Assembly: GCF_015101885.1 (NCBI RefSeq)
Contig: NZ_CP062941.1
Coordinates: 4,402,001-4,466,000, forward strand
Length of the DNA stretch: 64,000 bases
Direction: 5' to 3'
Source of the DNA: Massilia litorea
GTDB taxonomy: Bacteria > Pseudomonadota > Gammaproteobacteria > Burkholderiales > Burkholderiaceae_D
The translations under genes and the position numbers were made by a program. The notes under the pieces are model-generated. The model saw only the letters and a list, made by a program, of their open reading frames with translations. It did not search any database and had not been told where the DNA came from. This document shows positions 8,403 through 15,671 of the stretch, piece after piece (within the stretch, counting starts at the first letter, position 1; every line of letters begins with the position of its first letter).

Positions 8403-8867
8403 TTATTGCCCTGCGCCTTGCGGACGGCGGCGGAACATCGCCATGCCGTCGATCGTGCACACGGGCTCGCCATTCTGGTTGGTCGCGACCCAGGTCGACT
8501 TCACGACCCCGCGGTCGGGCTTGGAGCTCGAGGGCTTGACTTCCTTCGTCACATAGCGCACCTGCAGGGTGTCGCCGGCGCGCACCGGCTGCAGCCAGCG
8601 CACGCCGTCCAGGCCGGGCGAACCCATGCTCGCTTCCTCGCAGCCCATGCCGTCCAGGACGATGCGCATCATCATCGCGCAGGTGTGCCAGCCGCTGGCG
8701 ATCACGCCGCCGTAGATCGATTTGGCGGCGGCTTCCTTGTCGATGTGGAACGGCTGCGGATCGAACTGGGTGGCGAAGGCGATGATTTCCTCTTCCGTCA
8801 CGGTACGCTGGCCGAGTTCGATTTCCTGGCCCGGCACGAAGTCATCGAAATACCATTGCTTTTTCAT
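8403..8867 (-). CDS. MaoC-type enoyl-CoA hydratase (hot-dog fold)
   Basis: The 154-residue protein matches MaoC-like (R)-hydratases: FATQFDPQPFHIDKEAAAKSIYGGVIASGWHT contains the hydratase-2 motif with the catalytic Asp/His pair (D.QPFHID and GWHT). It would hydrate an enoyl-CoA made by the neighbouring dehydrogenases. Its start codon overlaps the stop of the upstream dehydrogenase gene as ATGA, which indicates translational coupling. The length is normal for a single hot-dog MaoC protein. The chain length and structure of the substrate cannot be told from sequence. Confidence 0.9.
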   Translation of the reverse strand: MKKQWYFDDFVPGQEIELGQRTVTEEEIIAFATQFDPQPFHIDKEAAAKSIYGGVIASGWHTCAMMMRIVLDGMGCEEASMGSPGLDGVRWLQPVRAGDTLQVRYVTKEVKPSSSKPDRGVVKSTWVATNQNGEPVCTIDGMAMFRRRPQGAGQ

Positions 8868-10021
8868 GCGGCCGTCCTTTCCATGAAACCTGGCTGGGCG
8901 ATGAAGCGCGCCAGGTGGTGATCGCTGTCGCCCAGCGTCAGTTCGATCGTCGCCAGGCGCTTGAAGTAGTGGGCGGCCGGCAGTTCGTCGGTCACGCCCA
9001 TGCCGCCGTGCAGCTGCACGGCTTGCTGGCCGACATAGCGTGCGGCCTGGTTGATGCGGTACTTGGCGGCGGAGACGGCGCGGCGGCGCTCGGTTGCTGC
9101 ACCCTCGGCATCGGGCGAGGCCAGCTTGACGGCCGCCAGCAGCGCCATCGAGCGCGCCTGCTCCAGGTGGATGTACATGTCGGCCATGCGGTGCTGCAGG
9201 GCCTGGAACTTGCCGATCGGCGCGCCGAACTGCTGGCGGGTTTTCAGGTATTCCAGCGTCGCTTCGAAGATGGCTTCCATCGCACCCAGCGCTTCCGCGC
9301 ACAGGAGGCCGGCGCCGTAGTCGAGGGCGGCGTCGAAGATGTCCGCGCCCCTCCCCTCTGCTCCCAGCAGGTTCGCACGCGGAACCTGCACCTTGTCGAA
9401 GCGGACGTCGGCGGCGCGCTGGCCGTCGAGGGTGCGATAGTCGGACACGGTGATGCCGGCCGTATCGGCAGGCAGCACGAACAGCGAGACGCCGTCCTGG
9501 CCGCGCTGCTCGCCGCTGCTACGGGCGGAGACAACCAGCATCCCGGCCTGGCCGCCATGGAGGACGACTTTCTTTTCGCCGTTCAGGACCCAGCCGTCGC
9601 CGTTCGCGTCGGCGCGGGTGGCGATGTCGAACATGTCGTGGCGCGACTGGCGCTCGCCCAGGGCGCAGGCCAGTTTCAGTTCGCCCGTTGCGACTTGCTC
9701 GAGCAGGTCGCCGCGTCCGCCGGCCAGGCGCAGGAATTCGGCGCCGAGCACGGTGGCAAAATAGGGCTCGACCACGAGGCCGCGGCCCAGTTCCTGCATC
9801 ACGACGAACATGTCGACCGCGTTGCCGTTGAAGCCGCCGTGTTCTTCCGGCACCGGCAGCGCCGTCATGCCGAGTTCGGCCAGCGTGGCCCAGGCGGTAT
9901 CGGAGGTGCCGGTATCGGAATGGATGATGCCGCGGCGGGTCTCGAAGCTGTAATCGCGGCCGATCCAGCGTTTCAGTGCATCCGCGAATTGCAGTTGTTC
10001 CTGGTTGAAATTGAAGTCCAT
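8864..10021 (-). CDS. Acyl-CoA dehydrogenase, PimD-like small subunit
   Basis: The 385-residue flavoprotein shows the acyl-CoA dehydrogenase fold: an N-terminal helical domain with the PVPEEHGGFNG motif, a middle beta domain, and a C-terminal helical domain with QFGAPIGKFQALQHRMADM and GGMGVTDE. The C-terminal end reads LTLGDSDHHLARF where a classical enzyme would carry the catalytic Glu of a G-x-NEIQ motif, so this subunit seems to lack the base. It is adjacent to a second dehydrogenase that has it (10031-11221). This matches the pattern of heteromeric enzymes such as the pimeloyl-CoA dehydrogenase PimC/PimD. It is the second gene of the operon, nine bases after the large subunit. Confidence 0.88.
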   Translation of the reverse strand: MDFNFNQEQLQFADALKRWIGRDYSFETRRGIIHSDTGTSDTAWATLAELGMTALPVPEEHGGFNGNAVDMFVVMQELGRGLVVEPYFATVLGAEFLRLAGGRGDLLEQVATGELKLACALGERQSRHDMFDIATRADANGDGWVLNGEKKVVLHGGQAGMLVVSARSSGEQRGQDGVSLFVLPADTAGITVSDYRTLDGQRAADVRFDKVQVPRANLLGAEGRGADIFDAALDYGAGLLCAEALGAMEAIFEATLEYLKTRQQFGAPIGKFQALQHRMADMYIHLEQARSMALLAAVKLASPDAEGAATERRRAVSAAKYRINQAARYVGQQAVQLHGGMGVTDELPAAHYFKRLATIELTLGDSDHHLARFIAQPGFMERTAA

Positions 10022-10030
10022 GCCTTCTCC

Positions 10031-11221
10031 TTACAGGCCCAGGATCATCTGGGTGATGATGTTGCGTTGGATCTCGTTCGAGCCGCCGTAGATGGAGGTC
10101 TTGCGATAGTTGAAGTAGTGCGACAGCAGCGGCGCGGCGTCATCATCGTCCACCAGGCTGTGCTCGCGCTCGCCCTCGAGATAGGCCGGGTCGAAAGGCA
10201 GCGCCATCGGGCCGACGGCTTCGACCATCAGTTCGGACAGCTGCTGCTGGATGTCGGTGCCGCGCACCTTCAGCACCGAAGCTTCCGGACCCGGCCCCTT
10301 GTCGGCGCGCGACAATACCCGCAGGACCGTCGTCTCGAGCGCCATCAGTTCGATTTCCAGGCTGGCCAGTTTGGCACTGAACAGCGGGTCTTCGATCAGC
10401 GGCCTGCCGTTTTTCCGTTCGCGCGCGGCCAGGGTTTTCAGGAAGGCGAGTTCGCGCTTGCTGCGGCCGACGGCGGCGATGCCCGTGCGCTCGTGGCCGA
10501 GCAGGTATTTGGCATAGGTCCAGCCCTTGTTTTCCTGCCCGACCAGGTTCGCCACGGGAACGCGCACGTTGTCGAAGAAGACTTCGTTCACTTCGTGGTC
10601 TTCGTCGAGCATGATGATCGGGCGCACCGTGATGCCGGGGCTATGCATATTAATCAGGAGGAACGAGATGCCCTCCTGCTTGCGTACGCCGGTATCGGTG
10701 CGCACCAGGCAGAAGATCATGTCGGCGTGCTGGGCCAGCGTGGTCCAGGTCTTCTGGCCATTGACGATGTAGTGATCGCCGTCGCGAACTGCGGTGGTCT
10801 TCAGCGAGGCGAGATCCGAGCCGGCGCCCGGTTCCGAATAACCCTGGCACCACCAGTCCTCGCAGGACAGGATGCGCGGCAGGTAATGGGCTTTCTGTTC
10901 GGGGCTGCCGAAGGCCATGATGACCGGGGCGACCATGTTGACGCCGAAAGGCATGATCTGCGGCGTGCCGGCGCGCGCGCATTCTTCGTCGAAGATGTGG
11001 CGCTGGACCGGGGTCCAGCCCGGACCGCCGAACTCGACGGGCCAGCCGGGTGCAACCCATCCTTTGCTTGCCAAAATCTTGTGCCAGCGTACGCTGTCTT
11101 CCTTGTTCAGGCGCAGGTGATGGCGCACCTTGTGCTGCAGGTCCGCAGGCAAGGCCTCCGCCAGGAAGGCCCGCACTTCATCGCGAAATGCCAGGTCGTC
11201 GTCCGTGTAAGTCAGGTCCAA
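10031..11221 (-). CDS. Acyl-CoA dehydrogenase, PimC-like large subunit (TTG start)
   Basis: The 396-residue protein is the catalytic partner of the next gene. It holds QGYSEPGAGSDLASLKTTA, the FAD-binding GQKTWTT region and the C-terminal SIYGGSNEIQRNIITQMIL, whose Glu is the expected base. The start is taken as TTG at 11221 because an ideal ribosome site precedes it (GAGGAGACCGAA-TTG) and the product then begins MDLTYTDDDLAFRDEV as in the family; an ATG further upstream (11308) gives unconserved residues and has no ribosome site. It leads the operon dehydrogenase-dehydrogenase-hydratase-ligase, whose likely role is breakdown of an aliphatic or dicarboxylic acid. Confidence 0.88.
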   Translation of the reverse strand: MDLTYTDDDLAFRDEVRAFLAEALPADLQHKVRHHLRLNKEDSVRWHKILASKGWVAPGWPVEFGGPGWTPVQRHIFDEECARAGTPQIMPFGVNMVAPVIMAFGSPEQKAHYLPRILSCEDWWCQGYSEPGAGSDLASLKTTAVRDGDHYIVNGQKTWTTLAQHADMIFCLVRTDTGVRKQEGISFLLINMHSPGITVRPIIMLDEDHEVNEVFFDNVRVPVANLVGQENKGWTYAKYLLGHERTGIAAVGRSKRELAFLKTLAARERKNGRPLIEDPLFSAKLASLEIELMALETTVLRVLSRADKGPGPEASVLKVRGTDIQQQLSELMVEAVGPMALPFDPAYLEGEREHSLVDDDDAAPLLSHYFNYRKTSIYGGSNEIQRNIITQMILGL

Positions 11222-11347
11222 TTCGGTCTCCTCGTTATTCGTCGCGCCGGGTGAAAAAGCACGATCGTTCACCAAAGATTCTACCCGAAAAAAAGGCGGA
11301 CTTATCAAATAAAAAAGAGGATGCGATTACCCGGCGGGCAGGACTCC

Positions 11348-11370
11348 GTAGGGTGGGCTCCGCCCACGCG
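11348..11370. repeat. Short GTAGGGTGGGC-type palindrome
   Basis: GTAGGGTGGGCTCCGCCCACGC contains the stem GTGGGC / GCCCAC with loop TCC. Sequences starting GTAGGGTGGGC recur between genes in many proteobacterial genomes as small REP-like elements (from general memory, not searched). Here it lies in the 210-base leader between the dehydrogenase operon and the prc terminator. Only one copy was noticed in the window. Confidence 0.4.
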
Positions 11371-11433
11371 GTCGTACGTATGCGATCCGATACATGGTTC
11401 GTACAGATACCAGTGCATATCGACGCCCAAAAA

Positions 11434-11461
11434 AAAGAAAGCTCCCGCAGGAGCTTTCTTT
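11434..11461 (-). terminator. Intrinsic terminator of prc
   Basis: Stem AAAGAAAGCTCC / GGAGCTTTCTTT (11434-11445 and 11450-11461) with loop CGCA. The A run at 11429-11436 becomes the U tract on the minus strand, about 25 bases after the prc stop codon. Confidence 0.85.
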
Positions 11462-11483
11462 GACGACCTTATTTTGCCGCGAT

Positions 11484-13751
11484 TTACTTCTTGACCACGT
11501 CCGGGCTGGCCGGCCCCGGCGCCGCCATGTACGGCATCGTGCGCGAGGCCATGCGCGTGTCGGTCTTGAGCATGCCGGCCTCGTCGGCCAGGATGTGGGC
11601 CGCTTCCTGCAACAGCACGTCCTTCGCGTCCTTCGCTGCCTTCTCGGCGGCGATCTCGGCCGACAGGGCGCGTTCGTCGGCCTGCAGGCCGTCGTCGCGC
11701 TGGCGGCTGCTCGATGCGATCACGGTCTTGGCGGGACGGGTCGGCTCCGGCACCTTGCTGCGTGCTTCCTTGCCGCCCGGCGCCGCCGCCGGTTCGTCCG
11801 GGGTGGTGGCGCCCTTGCCTGCCGCCAGGCGTGCTTCGCGCATCTTGGCTTTCGCATCCTGGGCGTCGCGCTCCTTGCGGCGCACGGCTTCGTTCAGCGA
11901 GATCGCGTTTTCCTTACGCAGCTTCATCACTTCGGCGATGTCTTCGCGCAGGTCCTGGAATTCCTTGTCCTTGGCGATGCGCGCTTCGTGACGCTTCTGC
12001 AGCGGGGCAACGAGTTCCTTCAGGTCGCCCGAGGGCACGTAATTGGCCGGCTTGATCGACACCCAGGGCAAGGCGTTGTCGAACGAGGATTCGCCGAAGC
12101 TTTCCGGATCGGTCGTCACCGGCAGCTTGATGTCGGGCGTGACGCCGCGCAGCTGGGTGGTGCCGCCGTTGATGCGGAAGAACTGGGCGATCGTCATCTT
12201 GAGTTCGCCATAACGCGTTTTATCCGACTGCGAGAAGCGGTCGAGGTCGATCAGGGTCTGCACCGTGCCCTTGCCGAAGCTCGGTTCGCCGATGATGAGG
12301 CCGCGGCCGTAGTCCTGGATCGCGGCGGCGAAGATCTCCGAGGCCGAGGCCGAACCGCGGTTGATCAGGACGCCCATCGGGCCATCCCAGGCCAGGCCGG
12401 GCGCGGTATCGCTCTCGACCTCGACGCGGCCTTCGGCGGTGCGCTGCTGCACGACCGGGCCCTTGTCAATGAACAGGCCGGTCAGTTCGACGGCTTCCAC
12501 CAGCGAACCGCCGCCGTTGTTGCGCAGGTCGATCAGGACGTTGTCGACTTTTTCCTTCTTCAGTTCGCCCAGGATGCGGGCGACGTCGCGGGTGGCGCTC
12601 TTGAAGTCCTTGTCGCCCTTGCGGCGCGCTTCGAAGTCCTGGTAGAAGGTCGGCAGCGAGATGATGCCGATGCGCTTGGCGATGCCGTTTTCCTTGACCT
12701 GGATGATCGACTTCTTGGCCGCCTGCTCTTCCATGCTGATCTTCTTGCGCACCATCGAGACGGCCACGTGCTTGGCGTCGACGCCCGCGTCGCCGGGGAT
12801 GATGTCCAGGCGCACGGTCGAACCCTTCTCGCCGCGCACCAGCTGCACCACGTCGTCGATGCGCCAGCCGAGGATGTCGGTAAACGGGCCGTTGCCCTGG
12901 GCCACGCCGACGATGCGGTCGCCGACCTTCAGCTTGCCGGATTTGTCGGCCGGGCTGCCCGGCACGATTTCGCGAATCACCGTGTAGTCGTCGCGCGCCT
13001 GCAGCACGGCGCCGATGCCTTCCAGCGACAGGCGCATCGCGATGTCGAAATTGTCGGCCGAGCGCGGGCCGAGGTAGTTGGTGTGCGGCTCGATCGCGGT
13101 GGCGTAGGCGTTCATGAACATCTGGAACACGTCTTCGTTGTTCAGCTTCTTCATGCGCGAGATGTAGTTCTCGTAGCGCTTGTCGAGCGTCTCGCGGATC
13201 GCCTTTTCATCCTTGCCGGCCAATTTGAGGCGCAGCCAGTCGTTCTTGACGCGCTTCCTCCACAGGTCGCGCACCTCGTCCTCGTTCTTCGCCCAGGGGG
13301 CTTTTTCGCGGTCGAGCTGCAGGGTTTCGTCGACCGTGAAGTCGAGCTTGGTCTTGAGCAGGCTGCGCGCATAGTTCATGCGGTCGCCAAAGCGCTGCTG
13401 GTAGAGGTTGTAGATCGCGAAGGGCTGGGTCAGGTCTTCGTTATTGATGGCGTCGTCGAGCTTGGTGCGCAGTGGCGCGAAGCGGTCGATGTCGGCCTGG
13501 GTGAAGTAGAGCTTTTCGCTGTCGAGCGTCTGGAAGTAGTTGTCGAAGATCTTTTCCGACATCGCGTCGTCGAGCGGGGTCGCCTTGTAGTGGTAGCGGC
13601 CCAGCACGCGCGAGGCCCACAGCGCGGCTTGCGTCTGCGCGGCGACCGGCTTCATCTGGGTGGACGCGACTTTTTCCGGCTGGGCGGTGACGGCATGCGT
13701 CGAGACGGCGCAGGCGGCAGCCAGGGCAAGGATCAACATCTGCTTCTTCAT
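11484..13751 (-). CDS. prc: Tail-specific periplasmic protease Prc (C-terminal processing peptidase)
   Basis: The 755-residue S41 protease has a signal peptide (to about residue 23), an N-terminal helical region, a PDZ domain (about 235-330, EGIGAVLQARDDYTVIREIVPGSPADKSGKLKVGDRI) and a tail-specific protease domain. The catalytic dyad is Ser469 in NRGSASASEIF and Lys494 in GEPSFGKGTVQ, spaced 25 residues apart as in E. coli Prc (S430/K455). An extended Lys/Glu/Ala-rich C-terminal region is longer than in E. coli (682 residues). It degrades or processes periplasmic proteins, in E. coli including PBP3 and MepS, and so bears on cell-wall growth. The start at 13751 places MKKQ before the signal peptide. 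Confidence 0.93.
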   Translation of the reverse strand: MKKQMLILALAAACAVSTHAVTAQPEKVASTQMKPVAAQTQAALWASRVLGRYHYKATPLDDAMSEKIFDNYFQTLDSEKLYFTQADIDRFAPLRTKLDDAINNEDLTQPFAIYNLYQQRFGDRMNYARSLLKTKLDFTVDETLQLDREKAPWAKNEDEVRDLWRKRVKNDWLRLKLAGKDEKAIRETLDKRYENYISRMKKLNNEDVFQMFMNAYATAIEPHTNYLGPRSADNFDIAMRLSLEGIGAVLQARDDYTVIREIVPGSPADKSGKLKVGDRIVGVAQGNGPFTDILGWRIDDVVQLVRGEKGSTVRLDIIPGDAGVDAKHVAVSMVRKKISMEEQAAKKSIIQVKENGIAKRIGIISLPTFYQDFEARRKGDKDFKSATRDVARILGELKKEKVDNVLIDLRNNGGGSLVEAVELTGLFIDKGPVVQQRTAEGRVEVESDTAPGLAWDGPMGVLINRGSASASEIFAAAIQDYGRGLIIGEPSFGKGTVQTLIDLDRFSQSDKTRYGELKMTIAQFFRINGGTTQLRGVTPDIKLPVTTDPESFGESSFDNALPWVSIKPANYVPSGDLKELVAPLQKRHEARIAKDKEFQDLREDIAEVMKLRKENAISLNEAVRRKERDAQDAKAKMREARLAAGKGATTPDEPAAAPGGKEARSKVPEPTRPAKTVIASSSRQRDDGLQADERALSAEIAAEKAAKDAKDVLLQEAAHILADEAGMLKTDTRMASRTMPYMAAPGPASPDVVKK

Positions 13752-13907
13752 GTAATCGTTCTCCGAACGTGAACTTGATTGACTGCTTGCGCTCGATACC
13801 GCAGGTATCCAAAGCGCGCGAACCCATTCTACAGGAACGCGGGCGCGCGTCGAGCCGGCTTGTGCGGGGCGTCGTGACAATATTAAGGCTCCCTTAAGGC
13901 TGGGTGA

Positions 13908-14462
13908 TCAGCCTCGTACCAGGCGCAGCAATGCGTCGTGCCAGAGGTATATAGCGCCGGCCACGCCAAGTACAAGGACCCAGGGCCAGGAACGCGCGGC
14001 CAGACGCCAATCGACCGGGGACGGCCAGAAGGACAGGAACTGCGGCGCCAGCAGCACCGCCAGCAGCAGGTCGAGCGGCGCGAAGCGCCAGCCGGGACCG
14101 GTGCGCCAGGCGGCGACCGCCAGCGGCAACAATAAAATCAGCAGCGGCGCCAGCGCGGCCGGGGCGGCGTTATACCAGCGCAGGTTGGAAAAGGTGACGG
14201 AACCGAGCTCCCAGACCTTGCCCTTGCGGCGCGGGAACAGGCTGATATTGGTCGGCTCGGCATTCGTCAGCAGGCCGACGCCGAAATGCGCCAGCTCGTG
14301 GCACAGGGTACCCGGCGCGGTGAGGAGAAAAAAGGCCGGGTGCGCGCCGGACAGCATCCAGAACAGGAAAGCCGTCGCCAGCGAGGGCACCAGGTAGAGC
14401 AGGAGATCACCGTGGCTGCACAGGAATACAGGCAGGTAGGCCGTGCAGGCGGGCAGGCTCAT
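13908..14462 (-). CDS. Membrane zinc-metalloprotease-like protein (HELAH motif)
   Basis: The 184-residue protein has about four to five hydrophobic helices. LTAPGTLCHELAHFGVGLL in the second or third helix carries HExxH, the zinc-binding motif of M50-type intramembrane proteases and related membrane proteins. A second metal ligand is not obvious; the ARSWPWVLVLG end lacks the NxxPxxxxDG motif of classic M50 enzymes. It may be a distant M50-like family or a non-proteolytic relative. It lies 28 bases downstream of tdk on the same strand. A short TTAAGG-CTC-CCTTAA inverted repeat follows its stop at 13883-13897. Confidence 0.7.
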   Translation of the reverse strand: MSLPACTAYLPVFLCSHGDLLLYLVPSLATAFLFWMLSGAHPAFFLLTAPGTLCHELAHFGVGLLTNAEPTNISLFPRRKGKVWELGSVTFSNLRWYNAAPAALAPLLILLLPLAVAAWRTGPGWRFAPLDLLLAVLLAPQFLSFWPSPVDWRLAARSWPWVLVLGVAGAIYLWHDALLRLVRG

Positions 14463-14490
14463 CCTTGAATCGCGGTGTTACCGGGCGCGC

Positions 14491-15042
14491 TTATTGCGCA
14501 TAGAAACAGCGCCCGCAAGCCTGGCGGTAGCTTTCGTTGCCGCCGATGCTGACCTGCTCGCCTTCGCGGATGCGGCGCCCGGCTTCGTCGACGCGCACGT
14601 TCATCGTCGCCTTCTTGCCGCAGGTGCAGATGTTCTTGATTTCCTCGATGTCGTCGGCCAGCGCCAGCAGGTAGGCCGAACCGGGGAAAGGATCGCCGCG
14701 GAAATCGCTGCGCAGGCCGTAGCAGATGACGGGCACGCCGCGCACCTGCGCCACCTGGTGCAGCTGCTGCACCTGTTCCTTGCTGAGGAATTGCGCCTCG
14801 TCGACCAGCACGCAAGACACCTTGGGTGCGGCGGCGAGGAAATTGGTGCCGCCATCGAAGGTATCGACCTCGCGTTGCGGGCCCAGGCGCGAGGTGATCA
14901 GGCCGACGCCGTAGCGGTTGTCGATCGCCGCCGTATACAGCTTGACGACCTGCCCCTGCTCTTCATAGTTGTGCGCCACTTGCAGCAGAGCCGTCGACTT
15001 GCCGGCGTTCATCGCCGAATACCTGAAATAGAGTTTTGCCAC
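14491..15042 (-). CDS. tdk: Thymidine kinase
   Basis: The 183-residue enzyme of the type II thymidine kinase family phosphorylates thymidine for salvage. It has the P-loop SAMNAGKST (about residues 9-17), the Walker B/catalytic segment VLVDEAQFLS, a lasso region with GLRSDFRGDPFPGS and the zinc ligands CTCGKKA and CGRCF near the C-terminus. Length agrees with the family. It is followed by the HELAH membrane protein gene and is probably cotranscribed with it. Confidence 0.95.
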   Translation of the reverse strand: MAKLYFRYSAMNAGKSTALLQVAHNYEEQGQVVKLYTAAIDNRYGVGLITSRLGPQREVDTFDGGTNFLAAAPKVSCVLVDEAQFLSKEQVQQLHQVAQVRGVPVICYGLRSDFRGDPFPGSAYLLALADDIEEIKNICTCGKKATMNVRVDEAGRRIREGEQVSIGGNESYRQACGRCFYAQ

Positions 15043-15116
15043 TGCCCTGCCCGTGCGCCAATTGGAATCCGGAAATTATAGCGGTGCAGCGGCGGTGGCG
15101 CCAGCTCAGCCGATGC

Positions 15117-15671
15117 TCAGTCGTTGAGGACCCTGGCAGGATTGCCGGCCACCGTCGCTCCGGCCGGCACGTCGCGCGTGACGACGCTGCCGGCGCCGAC
15201 GATGGCATCGTCGCCGATGCTGACACCAGGCAGGATGATGGCGCCGCCGCCGATCCAGACGTTCTTCCCGATCGTGACGGGCACACCCTTCTCCAGGCCG
15301 CTGCGCCGGACTGCCGGGTCGCGCGGGTGATCGGCCGTGTAGATCTGCACGGCCGGGCCGATACGGGTGTCGTCGCCGATCGACACCAGCGCCGTGTCCA
15401 GGATCACGCAGTTGTAGTTGAGGAAGACCCTGGCGCCGAGGCGAAGGTTGAAACCGTAGTCGCAGTAAAAGGGAGGACGCACCATGACGCCCTCGCCTGC
15501 CGCCGGCACCCGTTCCTGCAGCAGCCGGTGCCAGACATCGGCCGGCTCGCCCATCGCCGCGTTGTAGCGCGCCAGCCAGGCGGCGCAGGCTGCGAGTTCC
15601 ACCTGCAGCTCGGGAGCGCTCGGGTGATACAGCTCGCCCGCCAGCATCTTGTCCTTTTCGCTGCCTTCCAT
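15117..15671 (-). CDS. Sugar O-acetyltransferase (maltose/galactoside acetyltransferase family)
   Basis: The 184-residue protein is a left-handed beta-helix (hexapeptide repeat) acetyltransferase of the Maa/LacA group: an N-terminal cap EKDKMLAGELYHPSAPEL, PFYCDYGFNLRLGARVFLNYNCVILD, the catalytic histidine region YTADHP, and GKNVWIGGGAIILPGVSIGDDAIVGAGSVVTRDVP. It transfers acetyl from acetyl-CoA to a sugar hydroxyl. Its ATG follows the stop of the penicillin acylase gene with no gap (TAA-ATG), so the two are almost certainly cotranscribed; a functional link is not evident. Confidence 0.92.
   Translation of the reverse strand: MEGSEKDKMLAGELYHPSAPELQVELAACAAWLARYNAAMGEPADVWHRLLQERVPAAGEGVMVRPPFYCDYGFNLRLGARVFLNYNCVILDTALVSIGDDTRIGPAVQIYTADHPRDPAVRRSGLEKGVPVTIGKNVWIGGGAIILPGVSIGDDAIVGAGSVVTRDVPAGATVAGNPARVLND

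Noticed and set aside
8915..11254. Open frame of over 770 codons on the plus strand opposite the acyl-CoA dehydrogenases
   Set aside because: Both genes on the minus strand have full family motifs; the plus-strand translation is low-complexity and lacks any domain.
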